A model generated the notes under the pieces. It saw only the letters and a program-made list of their open reading frames with translations. It did not search any database and was not told where the DNA came from. This document shows, one piece after another, positions 45,995-56,933 of a stretch of DNA of 64,000 nucleotides. Origin of the DNA: Moniliella sp. 'wahieum' (taxonomy: Eukaryota; Basidiomycota; Moniliellomycetes; Moniliellales; Moniliellaceae); contig RSEE01000112.1 in NCBI GenBank assembly GCA_003971905.1, positions 25,001 through 89,000 on the forward strand, written 5' to 3'. The position numbers and the translations under genes are program-made. Positions within the stretch are counted from its first letter, which is position 1. The number at the start of each line of letters is the position of its first letter.

Positions 45995-47764
45995 GCAGCT
46001 GCGGGAGAAACCAATGTAGCATTGGGGCGGTATGGAGGCTGATTTGCACGGCGTAATTAATTTGCGGATTGAGCGCATTCCCCCTTCCCCCCTTACTCCA
46101 CCATGCACATAGATGCAACAGGCGCGCGCACCAGTCCTACTGCCTACTGCTCCGGGGGGGGGAGGTCCTGAGCAAGGTGGACTGGCAAGGTACGGCTCCG
46201 TGGTTGGATTCGACTGACGTTGCTCGGTACGTCCCTACGGGACCTCGCTTGCCCATCTCATGTTGTCCCCGCGCGGGCACTTTGGCCTAGTAGAAACCCG
46301 TTATTACGGACGAGGCTCAACTGGGAAGAAGTGGGATGCGGGCCGGCTTACCCTCTCCTCCGATGCAAAGGAGCGAACGGTGGCACGGCCCAAAAGAGCC
46401 GGGGGAAACGATGGCACTATGCCAAGTCAATTTGCCGGGGGACGAGAAGAGGACCAAAGCAAAGGGGAATGTTGGATTGAGCTGCAGTTGAGGAGTACTG
46501 TGCACAGGGTTACCACTGGGGTACTGCAGCCTGGGGTGGGTGCGTTCACTATTCAACATTGAATCTTGGTGTGCCAGAGAAGGAGGGCAGATGGATGGCT
46601 TGAAGATTGGATTGCTGAGATGGTGTCAAGTGCTGATGTGGGCATGTGAGGCCACATGGGGAGGAAGATGATGGATGAGATGGGCTATGGCGCTAACGGG
46701 CGGGCATGCGACATGTGCCCATGGCTTCAAGTGAAAGGGGGGCTGGAAGGGAGGAGAGAGGGACTAGGCCTTAGGGTCTGTGAACGTTTTGCACGTTCAG
46801 GTGAACTATACCCTGTCTGTACGCGCGGTGCCTGGTACCTGATGTGTTGTTGGTTTGTTTGTAAGGGATGGACGTTTTCCATCAGGCGTTGCGGGAGGGA
46901 TCGCCTGAGAAGATAGGCCGTGGGCAGGGCTGGGTACTGGTACTGGACAGTGGCGTGGCAGTGCCAGCCTGTAAGTGGCGCAGTGGCGCAGAGGCGCAGG
47001 CGCGCGTGCGGGGGAAATGTTGCAAATGGATCGGGGGGTGGGCAGGCGTTGTACATTTCAGCCGGCGCAGCCCCCTCGTTTGGTGGGGCGGGGTATATCT
47101 GTGCCACTCTGGCCCCCCGGTTTTGGTCTCGGGCGTGGCCGATGGGCTTGCGAGTGAGTAGTAACTAGTAACGGGTAACCAGGATCCATCCCCGGCTGGC
47201 CGGCCACCGCCACCGGCGACCTGGCGCCCTCCGCCCGAGGGGGCGCACTCAGTGTGCTAACAAACCATGCGACGTGGACGGCGTGTGTTGGCACGTCACG
47301 TGCATCCGCCGGCAGCTGCGACTGACTGAGGACTGAGTTAGACATGCCCTGATTCGGCCAATCCCAAGTGTCTCTGCCGCACCGCCCCTCGCCAGGCGCT
47401 GGATCTGCAATCCCCTCCCCTCGCCCCGTCCACACCTCCACCACACACACACGCCGTGCCGATGGACAACATCCGCGTGGATCCATTCGAGAGAATCCTA
47501 CTTCTTCCCGTCCTCTCAGATGTGAGACTGGATGGCTGATGGCTGATGCATGATGGCTGATGCCCCCTCCTTCAGGAAGCCTCAGGCACACCGTCAAACG
47601 CCCTTTGTCTCATCCATCTTCCCCCCTCGCCCCGGCGGAGACACGCCGTAGACAGGCGTAGCCCTGGGGCCTCGATTCTTCCCCTCCCCTCCTTCCCCAT
47701 GCAGCAACGGCGTGTGCCACAAGCCGCTCTTCGTCTTCGTGCCTGTAAAGTAGCTCCTCGTTGC

Positions 47765-47770
47765 TATAAA
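47765..47770 (+). promoter_or_regulatory. TATA box of the RlpA-like gene
   Basis: TATAAA in GCTATAAAACC, 122 bp upstream of the start codon and followed by a TC-rich leader, as expected for a strongly expressed secreted-protein gene. Confidence 0.6.
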
Positions 47771-47891
47771 ACCTCCGACCGTCGGGGGCTTGGGCAATCC
47801 TCTCCCCCTCACCAACCCACCAGCAGTCCTCTTCGTCCTTCTCTTGGCGTCCTCTTCTTCTTTTGTTTTTCCTTTTCGCACCTTTTTCATC

Positions 47892-48380
47892 ATGTTCGCC
47901 TTCACCAAGATTGCGGCTGCCGCCACCGCCGTTCTTGCCCTCTCGGCCTCGGCCGCGCCCATTGCCAAGCCCGCTGCCGAGCTGGAGAAGCGCCACTTTG
48001 CGTACGTTTTGAGTTTCCTCCTTGGCGCTGTGTCACCCTGTCAATCGTGCTTGTTGGTCTTGGCATTCGTGCGCATATGTACTTACCCTCCCGTCTGGAC
48101 AGTGGCCAAGCCACCTTTTTCGAGGTTGGTCTCGGGCGTGCGGGTGGACCAACCAACAACACCGACTTGTTGTCGCCCTAACGCGCCGCAGTACAAAGAA
48201 GCCTGCGGCAAGGAAATTGCCATTCTCAACCAGCAAAAGGGCATCTGGCAATTCGCCACGATTGTCGACCTCTGCCTGCTGCGCCGAGGGCAGCTTGGAC
48301 ATGTCCCCCGCCTCTTCTCTGCTCTCGACGAGGGCGACATGGACCAGGGCGTCTTCCCCATCGGCTGGCACTTCCTCTAA
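47892..48380 (+). CDS. Small secreted RlpA-like double-psi beta-barrel protein
   Basis: Two exons, 47892-48001 and 48103-48380 (GTACGT donor), about 128 residues. MFAFTKIAAAATAVLALSAS is a clear signal peptide; a short propeptide ends with a Kex2-type KR before HFA. The mature domain begins GQATFFEVGLG and carries the barwin/expansin-like marks CGWTN, NTDLVVAL-type sequence, YKEACGKEIAILNQQ, ATIVDLC, CAEGSLDMSPALFSAL and GDMDQGVFPIGWHFL. Such proteins are abundant in Agaricomycetes and act extracellularly; some bind cell wall or serve as effectors, but the role here cannot be told. Four one-base frame changes cluster at 48134-48180 and two more at 48240-48310; they fit homopolymer errors, but decay is possible. 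Cys residues of the family are retained across frames. Confidence 0.8.
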   Translation: MFAFTKIAAAATAVLALSASAAPIAKPAAELEKRHFAYVLSFLLGAVSPCQSCLLVLAFVRICTYPPVWTVAKPPFSRLVSGVRVDQPTTPTCCRPNAPQYKEACGKEIAILNQQKGIWQFATIVDLCLLRRGQLGHVPRLFSALDEGDMDQGVFPIGWHFL

Positions 48381-50152
48381 GCGCCGTATTGCCATTTGGC
48401 GTGCGGCTCACTCCCTCTGCCTCTCCCTTTGCTTCTTCTGCCTCTTTCCTCTGCCACTTTCGTGTTCGTTGTCTCGATCTTCCTTGGGTTCCCCGGTTCT
48501 GGTTTTTTATGGGCTCTTCTTCCTCTCCCTCTTTTCTTCGTTTGGGTAGGGGACTACTCTTCCTTTTGGGCTCCCACCGTGCTCCCCTGTCGTGCTAGCC
48601 ACGCTCGACACTTTGGCTGCCCCCCCCCCCCCCTTCCCCCCACCCGCGTCACCGTCCATGGATTGGCACCAAAACATCACCTGCCCACCGCGCCGAAAAG
48701 TCGACCTTTTCCTCACGGTTCACACGGGCCACGGCGCTGCAATCGCCCCCCCCCCCCCTCCCCGGGCTGTACCTGTATCATACGCCACGCTCTGCTTGCT
48801 GGCACAAAAAAGTATCCGTTGCAGGATATTCGATCGAAGCGCAGTGTCTGTCGTAGTATACCTTGCCTCCACAGAGCGTACCTGGGCAATAAGGAAGGAT
48901 ACAGTTGAGATACAGGTCAGTTACGCCGTTTGTACGGTATTAGTAATTGAATAGTAGGCGAAGAGCGCTGAGGTGTAGAACTGCTGATCATGTATGTATG
49001 TGGCGGGACTACGCCCTACCCCCCTGGGCCCTGTATGACGGTCGTCATGCGCAACTGCTAGTAGGTGGCTGTCTCCGACAAGGGATGGTGCAGTGTGCTG
49101 CAGACGAGTGTACAGTAGCAAGAAAAAGGAACTCTCCCGTCCGCCGCCGCCATCGTCATCGTCGTTGCCTCTTCCTCCGCAAGAGCCCGTTTGCAAGCGC
49201 GGAGATGGTGTACAGGTGGGATCAGGACTTGTTCGTGCGGTTCGCCCGGGCCGGGGCGGGGGTGTGGTCGCCCACCTGAGCATTTCATGCCAGATGGCGC
49301 CCACGCAGCAGGTCGCACACAGTTGGGCGGCTGAAGGGTTAGTTGGGTGGCGGACTTATTTTTTCGGCTGTGGGTGAAGATTGAGCTTCAAGATTGAGCC
49401 AGCGAACATTGAGCCATTGAGCATGGCTGGTCTCAGCTAGTGCGACAGCTCCCGCTCCGGTTCACGCCCGTTTGGCTCGACGGACACAACGAGCTTCAGC
49501 CGCTGAGCAGCTGGTGCGCGTTAGGACGAATGGGGTGGAGGGTCGGACGATCTCTATGATCAAGGCATCGTCTCCATATCCCGACCTCGAGGGTCGAGGC
49601 TCGATCGTGCCCAACCAACAACCAAGAACAACGCTCTCCTAAACCCTGATCAGAACACCGCCCTTCGCTCCGCACCAAGCTCGGTTGAACGGGGCCCGCG
49701 GCACGCTAGCCACAGCAATACTGTGCCATTGCATAGTCGAATTCCAGGCGAAATGGACAGGACTGAAAGAGAGGGGAAAGAGGAGGAGGAAACGGAGGAG
49801 GAAAGAAGGAGAAGGAGGAGCGAGACCATAGCCTCGCTCGATCCGAGCCGAGCCAAGAACTGAAATGGGTCCCACGAGCCAAGAACCAAGAACCAAGATC
49901 CAAGAACCAACAATCAACAATCAAGAAGCGGGACAGCCCACCGCCCTCTTCTGGGCAAAAAAAAACCAAACCAAACCAAACGAAACCCAAAATCCAAAAC
50001 CCAACAGCCAAGTAGCATCACCAATCGAGCAACTCCCGCGACGCTCCCTGCCCGAGCCGCACTTACCGGTCACCCCCCGAGTTGGAGATTCAGTCAACCG
50101 GCTCTACACCCACATAGTCCTCGCTCCAATCGGAACGCGGCGACGGGCTCGG
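48381..50152. other. Gene-poor region
   Basis: No supportable gene. It contains C tracts near 48619-48631 and 48746-48757, and AAGAACCA-type repeats at 49876-49925. Confidence 0.45.
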
Positions 50153-51625
50153 GCCGCCTCACCGTTCAAGGCGGCCGACGCGGGGGCAGATGGGGGACTG
50201 GCGTAGACGCTGGACCGGACAGTGGACCGGACGCTGCCCCGGTCGCAGGGCCCGAAAGGCGCAGGGACCGCACTCGGCGCAGAGGGAGCGACCGGTCGCT
50301 TTCCACTTCCCAACCCGTTCGTTGCGTCCGTATCGTCCGAGCCATCCCGGGCAGGGGAAGACGCTGCTCCACCTTGCGCTCCGGTCCGTGCCCCCGTCCC
50401 TGTCCCGTACTCGTACTCGTATCGTCTCCGTACCTGTCCCCGCCAACCCCGAAATCAAAGACTCGACCAGTCCGAGCGCACGGGTGGCCTGTTCCCCCCC
50501 GCCCGACCGGGCCATGCCTTCCACCAAGGAGACCAGGTTGGCCGTCACGCCGAGCAGGGGCGTCGGGCCGGCGTCGGCGCGCAAGGTACCTCCGGAACGG
50601 GAACCTCAGGGACCGAAGACGTCTCGGCCGCATCCGACGGTACCGCTGCCCCGACCGTCTGGGTGCCGGCCGAGGCGGCGCTCGCGTCCTGGGACGTAGT
50701 CGTCTGGGTGGCCGGGTGTGAAGGCGCAACGGGAGGGTGGGGGGCGGGGTGGGCAGCGGCAGGTGCAGCGGCCATCGGAGCAGCGGCGGGCGCAGCCACG
50801 CTCCCCAGCCCGGACAGGTACAACGTAGGAAGCAGGTCCACCACCGCGCGCCACGGCGGCAATCAACGCGTTGGGCACGCGCCGGGTGCGTGCGGAGAGG
50901 GGGGCGAAGGGCAGGACAGAAGGCGGGGAGGGGACACAGGCTCGGTGCTGGGACAGGGTCAGTGATGGCAGGACGAGAGAGGAGCCAAAACGGAGGGAAA
51001 GGGCACGTACGGTGTCACTTCAACTGCGGGCACGGGAGCGGGCGCGGGCTCCTTTGCGGGCTCTTTGTAGGCGGCTTTGCGGGCACAAGAACGACCGTAA
51101 ACCCAGGCTCCAACGAGGATGCGTTGTCGGCCGAGTCGACAAGCGCCTCCTTCATGAGCAGTTCCCAGGACTCCTGGCTGGAAATGATCGGGGTTGCGGT
51201 GGGTATGGCGGCGTGTTTCAACCATACGTCCCAGCGGGATGTATCGATTTCCCACTGGCGCACGAGAGCGGCGCGGACCTTGGCCCAGGAAGCAAAGGTG
51301 ACCTCGTCGTCGTGCAGGTAGGCAAACGGGATGAAGGTTCCATGGGAGTGGATCCGAACTGGTCTAGCACCTCCTTGCTCACTGTTTATGTGCGCGCCAT
51401 CAGGGCCATCTTGGGCGGCATGCTGGCCAGATGTAGGCGACGGAGGACGTGACCTGCAAGATGGCCAGCGTGTCGTCGCCGTAGGCGCGGATGGGGGAGC
51501 GGCGGGCGGGGGGTGCGTCGCGCAGCAATCGGCTCAGCGCACTTCGATCGTCCTCGGGGCGTGGCCCAGCTGGAGCGGTAGGACGAGTCGGAGCCAGCGT
51601 CGGAGGCAGCGTCGGAGGCAGGCAT
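50153..51625 (-). CDS. Hypothetical protein, function unknown
   Basis: A probable gene I cannot assign. It starts MPASDAASDAGSDSSYRSSW at 51625. A coding-like segment follows in shifting frames: RSPIRAYGDDTLAILQ, then HSHGTFIPFAYLHDDEVTFA, VRQWEIDTSRWDVWLKHAAI and SWELLMKEALVDSADNA. A GTACGT donor near 51010 follows VEVTP. Downstream sequence is Ala/Pro/Thr-rich (LPTLYLSGLGSVAAPAAAPM), then LVSLVEGMARSGGGEQATRA. Exon boundaries and the 3' end are uncertain. Amphipathic content and codon use resemble neighbours rather than noise. It lies 370 bp downstream of the eEF1A-like gene on the same strand. Confidence 0.4.
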
Positions 51626-51995
51626 GGTGGTGGTGGTGTGACGGGGCGGGAGCAAGCGCACGATTGGTGCGTTATAACTGGCGACGCACAGACGTGTGAG
51701 AGGCGCGTGGCGGTAGGGGTGGCTCATCAAACGCTGGTTCCCACACCGCCGCCGTGGCGGGCATGCGATAGTGGCCGCGGGTGGGACGCTCCGCCCGGGC
51801 CCCCACACGCGCCCGGCGGCTCCGTCGCAGGCGCCTCACTCCCGATACGTCTACTCCATCCCAGCGTACTCGCTCTCTACGTCTACTCCATCCTGATGTC
51901 CGTCGTCGCTGCGCCGAGGAGCGCTCGCACCATCCACGCCGGCAGCAGGCGCAGCATGCAGCACGATGGGTCAATTGATTATCTGCATCCACGTC

Positions 51996-53615
51996 TCATC
52001 CTGTCCCGCCCTCGCCCGGGTCCACCGTCTCCACCGACTGGATCAACCCCGCCGCCACCGTCTGGTGCCCGTCATGCATCACGAACCGCCCAAGCGACGC
52101 GAACTCGGCCGCCCCTCTCGACGCATACGGGGTGCGTCGGCACAAGCTGGATCAGCGCCGCTTCGCCCGACTCGAGACACGGCGGGGCCAGCGCGATCGT
52201 CTGTCCCGTCTTGCGGTCGAGCTTGGCCAGGATGCGCGTGAGCGTGCAGCGGACCTGCGCCGTGTGGCAGCTGAGCAGCGCACTCGAGCCCCGTCCGAAC
52301 GTGGTGTGCGGCTGCAGAAGGAGGAGGTGGGCGTGGAAGCTACGTGCTTCCCTTGGCGGGTCGATGGCCGGGTTGCCAACGACCGAGCCCGCACGGATGG
52401 TGGTGAGGGTTGGGATTGGGATAGGTAGTTGCTTCTGCCGCGTATTCTTCTGGCCTGCCAGCTGACGCAGCATCACCTCCACATGGTCCCCGGGCAACCC
52501 TTCGGGAAGAAGGAAGGGTGGCGCGCCGCCGTGATCGCATCGACGTGCAAACGCCCATTTCCCGGGGCCCAGGTGACCACCATGCCCTGGCGGAGCACGC
52601 CTGTTTCCACGCGCCCGTGGATCCGGACTCCGCCTCCGCGCTTTTCCACTTGCGCCTCCTGTACCGGAAGACGGAGCGGCGGTCGGTCGGACGTCGAGGC
52701 GGGTCCATAGCATCCAACGCATCCACCAGTGTCCTCCCCGAACGGTACGCGACCGGCGTCTCGGTTTGCCATCCTTCGTACCACGCCATCCCGCTCCCAC
52801 CACCAACCCCCTTGTCCCCCACATTCTCCCCGTCGACGCAGAGAGCGGGACAAAGGCGATGGATTCGCGGCGGAAGCCAACGCGGGCAAACAAGCGTGCG
52901 AGCCGGTGGGTGATCTGCGCAAACCGAGCCTTGGGATCGCACCCGGGCGAGATGGCATCCATCTTGTCACCGCTACAATCACTTGCCGCACGCCCAAGAC
53001 GAAGATCCGAATCACCCGCTCGCCAATCGACCCGTCCTCGCGCTGTCGTGCTCGACTTGCTCGGGGCTGGCAGCAGCGGAAACGACAAGCATGGCACAGT
53101 CTGCTTGTGAGATCGCAGCACACGTGCTCCAATCCCGCCCTGCTCATCTTCTCGCGTGTCCAGCAGCGTCACATAGTACTTGGCTGTCTCGAGCGGGTAC
53201 AGCATCGCTTGGTTCGCCTCCGGTTCGTGGTCTGCCTGCCCTTGCTCGTCCTCCCGCTCGCGTCGCTTGTTCTGCTCAGTTACGTGCTCAGGTCCCTGCT
53301 CTTGCTCTGCCCTAAGCCGGTCAAGCAACCGGGCATAGGGCAAGGAGCTTGGATCCACATGGTCCGTCTCGTGGCGCACTGGGTCCCCCGTCGGCTGCTC
53401 CACCGCGCCAGACTGGTACCCAAGCTGCGCAATCACGCTCGATTTGCCCGCCGCCGCCGCCGGACCGAGAACGACAACGCTCGCGGCGAGCTGCCTCGCC
53501 CGAGACGGGTTGGGTTGGTGGGTAGCGCGTTAGCCTCGCCCGACTCGACAGGTGAGGTGGGTAACGATCCACTCGGTCTCACAGGCGGGGGGGGACGTAC
53601 CTTGTACACCACCAT
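51996..53615 (-). CDS. Divergent eEF1A-like translational GTPase paralog
   Basis: About 500 residues with the three-domain EF1A architecture. A 15-nt first exon (MVVYK, 53615-53601) and a 110-bp GTACGT intron precede exon 2 (53490-51996). The P-loop is GPAAAAGKSS (G1 kept). LPYARLLDRLRAEQEQG aligns with the helix before switch I, but RGIT is absent and about 22 charged residues are inserted (starting EHVTEQNKRREREDEQG). After PLETAKYYVTLLD the DxPGH of G3 is replaced by DTREDEQ. G4 reads TKMD after a frame change near 52965 (LGVRQVIVAVT), and G5-like FVPLSASTGENVG follows. Domains II and III are recognisable: HGRVETGVLRQGMVVTWAPG, LLSCHTAQVRC, LDRKTGQTIALAP and LGRFVMHDGHQTVAAGLIQS. Loss of G2/G3 argues against ordinary EF1A activity. 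Alternatives are a regulatory pseudo-GTPase or a decaying duplicate. Confidence 0.8.
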
Positions 53616-54290
53616 CTGGGGCAAGGGAGGGATGGTGGTGGGTGCGATGAAGCAGATGGATGGCGGATGTGCTCTTACTACCTCCTTGAATCGTTAGTGA
53701 GTGCTTGGGAAGATGGCACCGACGCACCGACGCACCGACGAATGTTAATGACTGCGATGACTGCAATGACGTCGATGACGTGTCGATGACGTGTCGATGA
53801 CGATGATCATCGCTCCCTCACTAGACTGGCCTCAGGCCGGCCTCAGGCCTCACTAGTAAAGCGATTAACGCGAGACGACCGTGACCATCTATGACCCTCC
53901 TCGGACATGGCCGACTACGGAGTGTACTCAGATACTCATCCTGGCTTCTAACACTCAAGGCTTGATGATAGAGGAAAAGTACTCCTTGCAAGACCAAAGC
54001 CAGCGATGCGCGCTGGCCCTCAGTCACGTGCATTGTGGGAGGGGAGATGTGGCCACGTGACCGGCGCCATGCCCGACGCGTGTGATGCCGCTAGAGGCAC
54101 ACGGTGGGTGATCACCGCAGGGTGCGTATTGCAATTTCAGTCGCCCAGCGCGACGCGGCCAGCACTAGGGTTGGTAGGCGCCACGGCGCCAGTGTGGGGA
54201 CGCGGCGTCTTTATTTGCGGGCATCACGCGTCTCCTCCTCCTTCTGCCTCCTCCTCCTCCATCGGATGTGTGCGGGCGTGTCTGCTGCCA
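53616..54290. promoter_or_regulatory. Bidirectional promoter, eEF1A-like and cyclin genes
   Basis: 675 bp between divergent starts. It contains tandem TGACGT half-sites at 53767, 53776 and 53787 with a fourth TGACG at 53798, an AGGCCGGCCTCAGGCCT cluster near 53833-53849, and a TC-rich leader before the cyclin ATG. Confidence 0.5.
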
Positions 54291-56232
54291 ATGGTACGTC
54301 CACCCCCGTCGCCGCCACCCCCACGCTCACCCCCGCCGTGCTCGCCGCAGCCCACGACGCGTTCCGCCGCCGCGCCCGCGCCCTCCCACCCCAACGCCAG
54401 CGCGTGGCCCGCAGCCTCGCGCCCAAGCATCCCAACCACCTCCCGCCGGCCCCGGCCCCCGCCGCCGCCAAACCCCCCCGGCCCGTCGCAGGCCGGCCGG
54501 TACGTTCAGCGCGGGCCCCGCCAGCCGCCGCGTCTTCTCACCATGCCACCACCACCACCTCCTTCCCGTCCCATCCCACTCTCGCCTCCACTGTCCCCCC
54601 CGATGCGCGTCCCGCTCGTGCACACGGCACCAAGCGCCGCGCGCCGTCGACCCACCCGCCTCCACCGCCCCACCGCGGCACAAGAAGGCAAGAAACGCAA
54701 GCGGACGCGCGTCCGTGCTGCGGATTGCCCTAACGATAGTGATCGTGCTGCGGATTGCCCTGGCAATAGTGATACCATTGCCTTTCCGCTGTCCCGCAAT
54801 GCAACCCGGCGGATCAAGCGCGCCTTAAGCCGCGTCGTCTCGACGATGAAGGATGGGTGGACTTGGACGCGCAGGATGGGTATGACCCGTTGATGGTGGC
54901 CGAATATGTCAATGACGTTTTCGAGCACATGAGATCGCTCGAGGTACGTACGTTGGTCTCCGTTGTGTGTTTTTCTGCGGGGTGGTTGGGTTGGGTTGGC
55001 CTGGGAGCAGGCAGGCGTGCTGACGTTCGTGTGTGATCATGGAAATCGAATCAGGCCAAGACGATACCCAATCCAAAGTACATTGATCTCCAAGACGACA
55101 TTACGTGGGAAGAACGGGGCGTGCTGATCGACTGGCTCATCAACATCCACAACCGCTTTCACCTCATTCCCGAAACCCTCTTTTGGCGGTCAACCTGATT
55201 GACCGATTGTTGTCGATTCGTTTCGTTTCGCTGTCCAAGTTGCAGTTGGTCGGCATCACCGCCCTCTTTATCGCGGCCAAGTACGAGGAGGTGATGGTAC
55301 CGTCGATCACCAACTTTGTGTACGTGTGCAAGGATACCGTGACGGAACGCGAACTGTTGGAGGCAGAACGGTACCTGTTGCGCTCCTTGTGCTTTGACCT
55401 GTCCTACCCGAACCCCATGAACTTTCTCCGTCGCATCTCCAAAGCGGACGACTACGATATCCAAACGCGTACTCTGGCCAAGTACCTGATTGAGATCAGC
55501 ACGGTCGACTACCGGTTCATCGGGCACCCTCCGTCCGTCATTGCCGCCGCTGCGCTCTTCCTTGCGCGCGAGGTGCTGCAGCGCGGGCCGTGGGGGCCCA
55601 CCTTGGTCCACTACTCGGGCTACACAAGAGAGGAACTGTTAACAACAGCCGAGTTGATGGTGGACTATACGTTGCGTCCCCCTCCCCACCCTTACCTCCA
55701 CCGCAAGTACGCCAGCAAAAAATTTATGAAGGCCTCTACCTACATCCAAACCTGGGTCGCGCGCTACTGGCCCAAGACTGCCAGCCGCTTTGCCCGACGC
55801 GGCCAAGGCCGCCAACGCTGTGCCTCGGCTTCCGCCGCGGACGACGCCCCCCCCGTCCCAGCCACCTACGATACCTCCGGTCGGTGGGTCCCCGAAACCC
55901 CCCCAGTCGACTTGTTTGCCCACTTTGGTATCCTCACCCGACCTTGCACCCAAGATCTCTGGACCATCTTTGGCATTTTCCGCGCATTCTGCCAAGAACT
56001 CCAAACGCAAGCCGACGCTCACGCCCAAGCCCAAGCCCAAGCAGAAGCCCAAGCCCAAACTCAATCCCAACCCCAAACTCAATCCCAAGCGCACCTCTCC
56101 TCCTGCATCCCCACTCGCCTCCTTGCCCCCCGCTGCGCCGCCTCTCTCGCCCCGCCCACAGCGAGCGAGACCAGCGGCACTGCCCCCCCCGCAGCCTGCG
56201 CAGACGGGCGATCGCATGCCCAGCTGGGCTAG
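54291..56232 (+). CDS. B-type mitotic cyclin
   Basis: Regulatory partner of Cdk1 controlling mitotic entry. Proposed exons: the ATG alone (54291-54293), 54351-54943, and 55055-56232, all introns with GTACGT donors. The N-terminal region (MPTTRSAAAPAPSHPNASAW) is Pro/Arg-rich with a 30-bp in-frame tandem repeat (54715-54774); I see no clear RxxL destruction box. The cyclin box is highly conserved: YDPLMVAEYVNDVFEHMRSL, VLIDWLINIHNRFHLIPETL, LQLVGITALFIAAKYEEVMV, YPNPMNFLRRISKADDYDIQ, VDYRFIGHPPSVIAAAALFL and LVHYSGYTREELL. A T is missing at about 55181 (LF|LAVNLIDRL). After KYASKKFMKASTYIQTWVAR the frame stays open for about 160 residues, including an AQAQAQAEAQAQ run, longer than usual cyclin B tails. 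An alternative start is the upstream ATG at 54266 without the first intron. Confidence 0.9.
54715..54774 (+). repeat. 30-bp tandem duplication inside the cyclin gene
   Basis: Two 30-bp units beginning GTGCTGCGGATTGCCC. The period is a multiple of three, so the reading frame is kept. Confidence 0.85.
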
Positions 56233-56933
56233 ATCGCATCCCCGAGCTCACACGCTGTACGAACAGGAACAGGGCCAGAATGGTCACTTTGTTTTCCATC
56301 GGTCTTCGAAGCATTGCATCCCCCCCTCCGCACCCCCCCTGCATTCTGTTTATGCCCCCCCCTGTCGTTGCCGGCCTGGCTATTCTGTCCCTCGCCCACA
56401 CTCGCCACGCAGCTGCCCACCCTGGTTCGCCGTTCGCCGGGCACAGTTCGCCGTTCGTCGCCAATGCCATATTCTTCCTTCCCTTTCCTTCCCTTCCCTT
56501 TCTCCGTGAGACCTCCATTCAATATTCCATCATTACACGTTCCTCTTCCTTCCTTGCCCGCCGCGGCACCGCGCACCGCGCACGGGGGGGTCCGTTCGGA
56601 CAGAGGCAGTCAGAGTGGTAGCGTGCTAGCGTGCTTAAGGACCTTGGAAACTTGGAACTTGGAACTTGGAACTTGGAACTTGGAACTTGGAACTTGGAAC
56701 TTGGAACTTGGAACTGGGGCCGGCATGTCGCTGATGCGTCACACGCGCTATCTTCTTCCTTGGCATACTTGGCCGCTCCCTTGCACCATGTCCTCGCCCT
56801 TGCCCTTGTTCTTGTCCTCGCCACCCTCGTTTGCCTCCCCAACTCAAATTGATGGGCTGGAAGGGCGGGTGTCTACCGTACCGCGGTTCACGTTACCGCG
56901 TTACGCCTGCTCCCTCGTCTCTCAGATCTCATC
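56233..56933. other. Convergent intergenic region, cyclin and CSN5
   Basis: No gene. It contains the GGAACTT satellite and runs of CTTCCCTTTCC near 56478-56502. Confidence 0.5.
56650..56716. repeat. (GGAACTT)n heptanucleotide satellite
   Basis: About nine perfect heptamer units between the 3' ends of the cyclin and CSN5 genes. Confidence 0.95.

Larger units (their letters stand above)
45879..47891. other. Divergent promoter region between RPP1 and the RlpA-like gene
   Basis: 2.0 kb without a supportable gene. It holds the telobox-like pair, a cluster of GCAGTGGCGCAG-type units near 46976-47003, and a TATA box and pyrimidine-rich leader before 47892. Confidence 0.45.
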
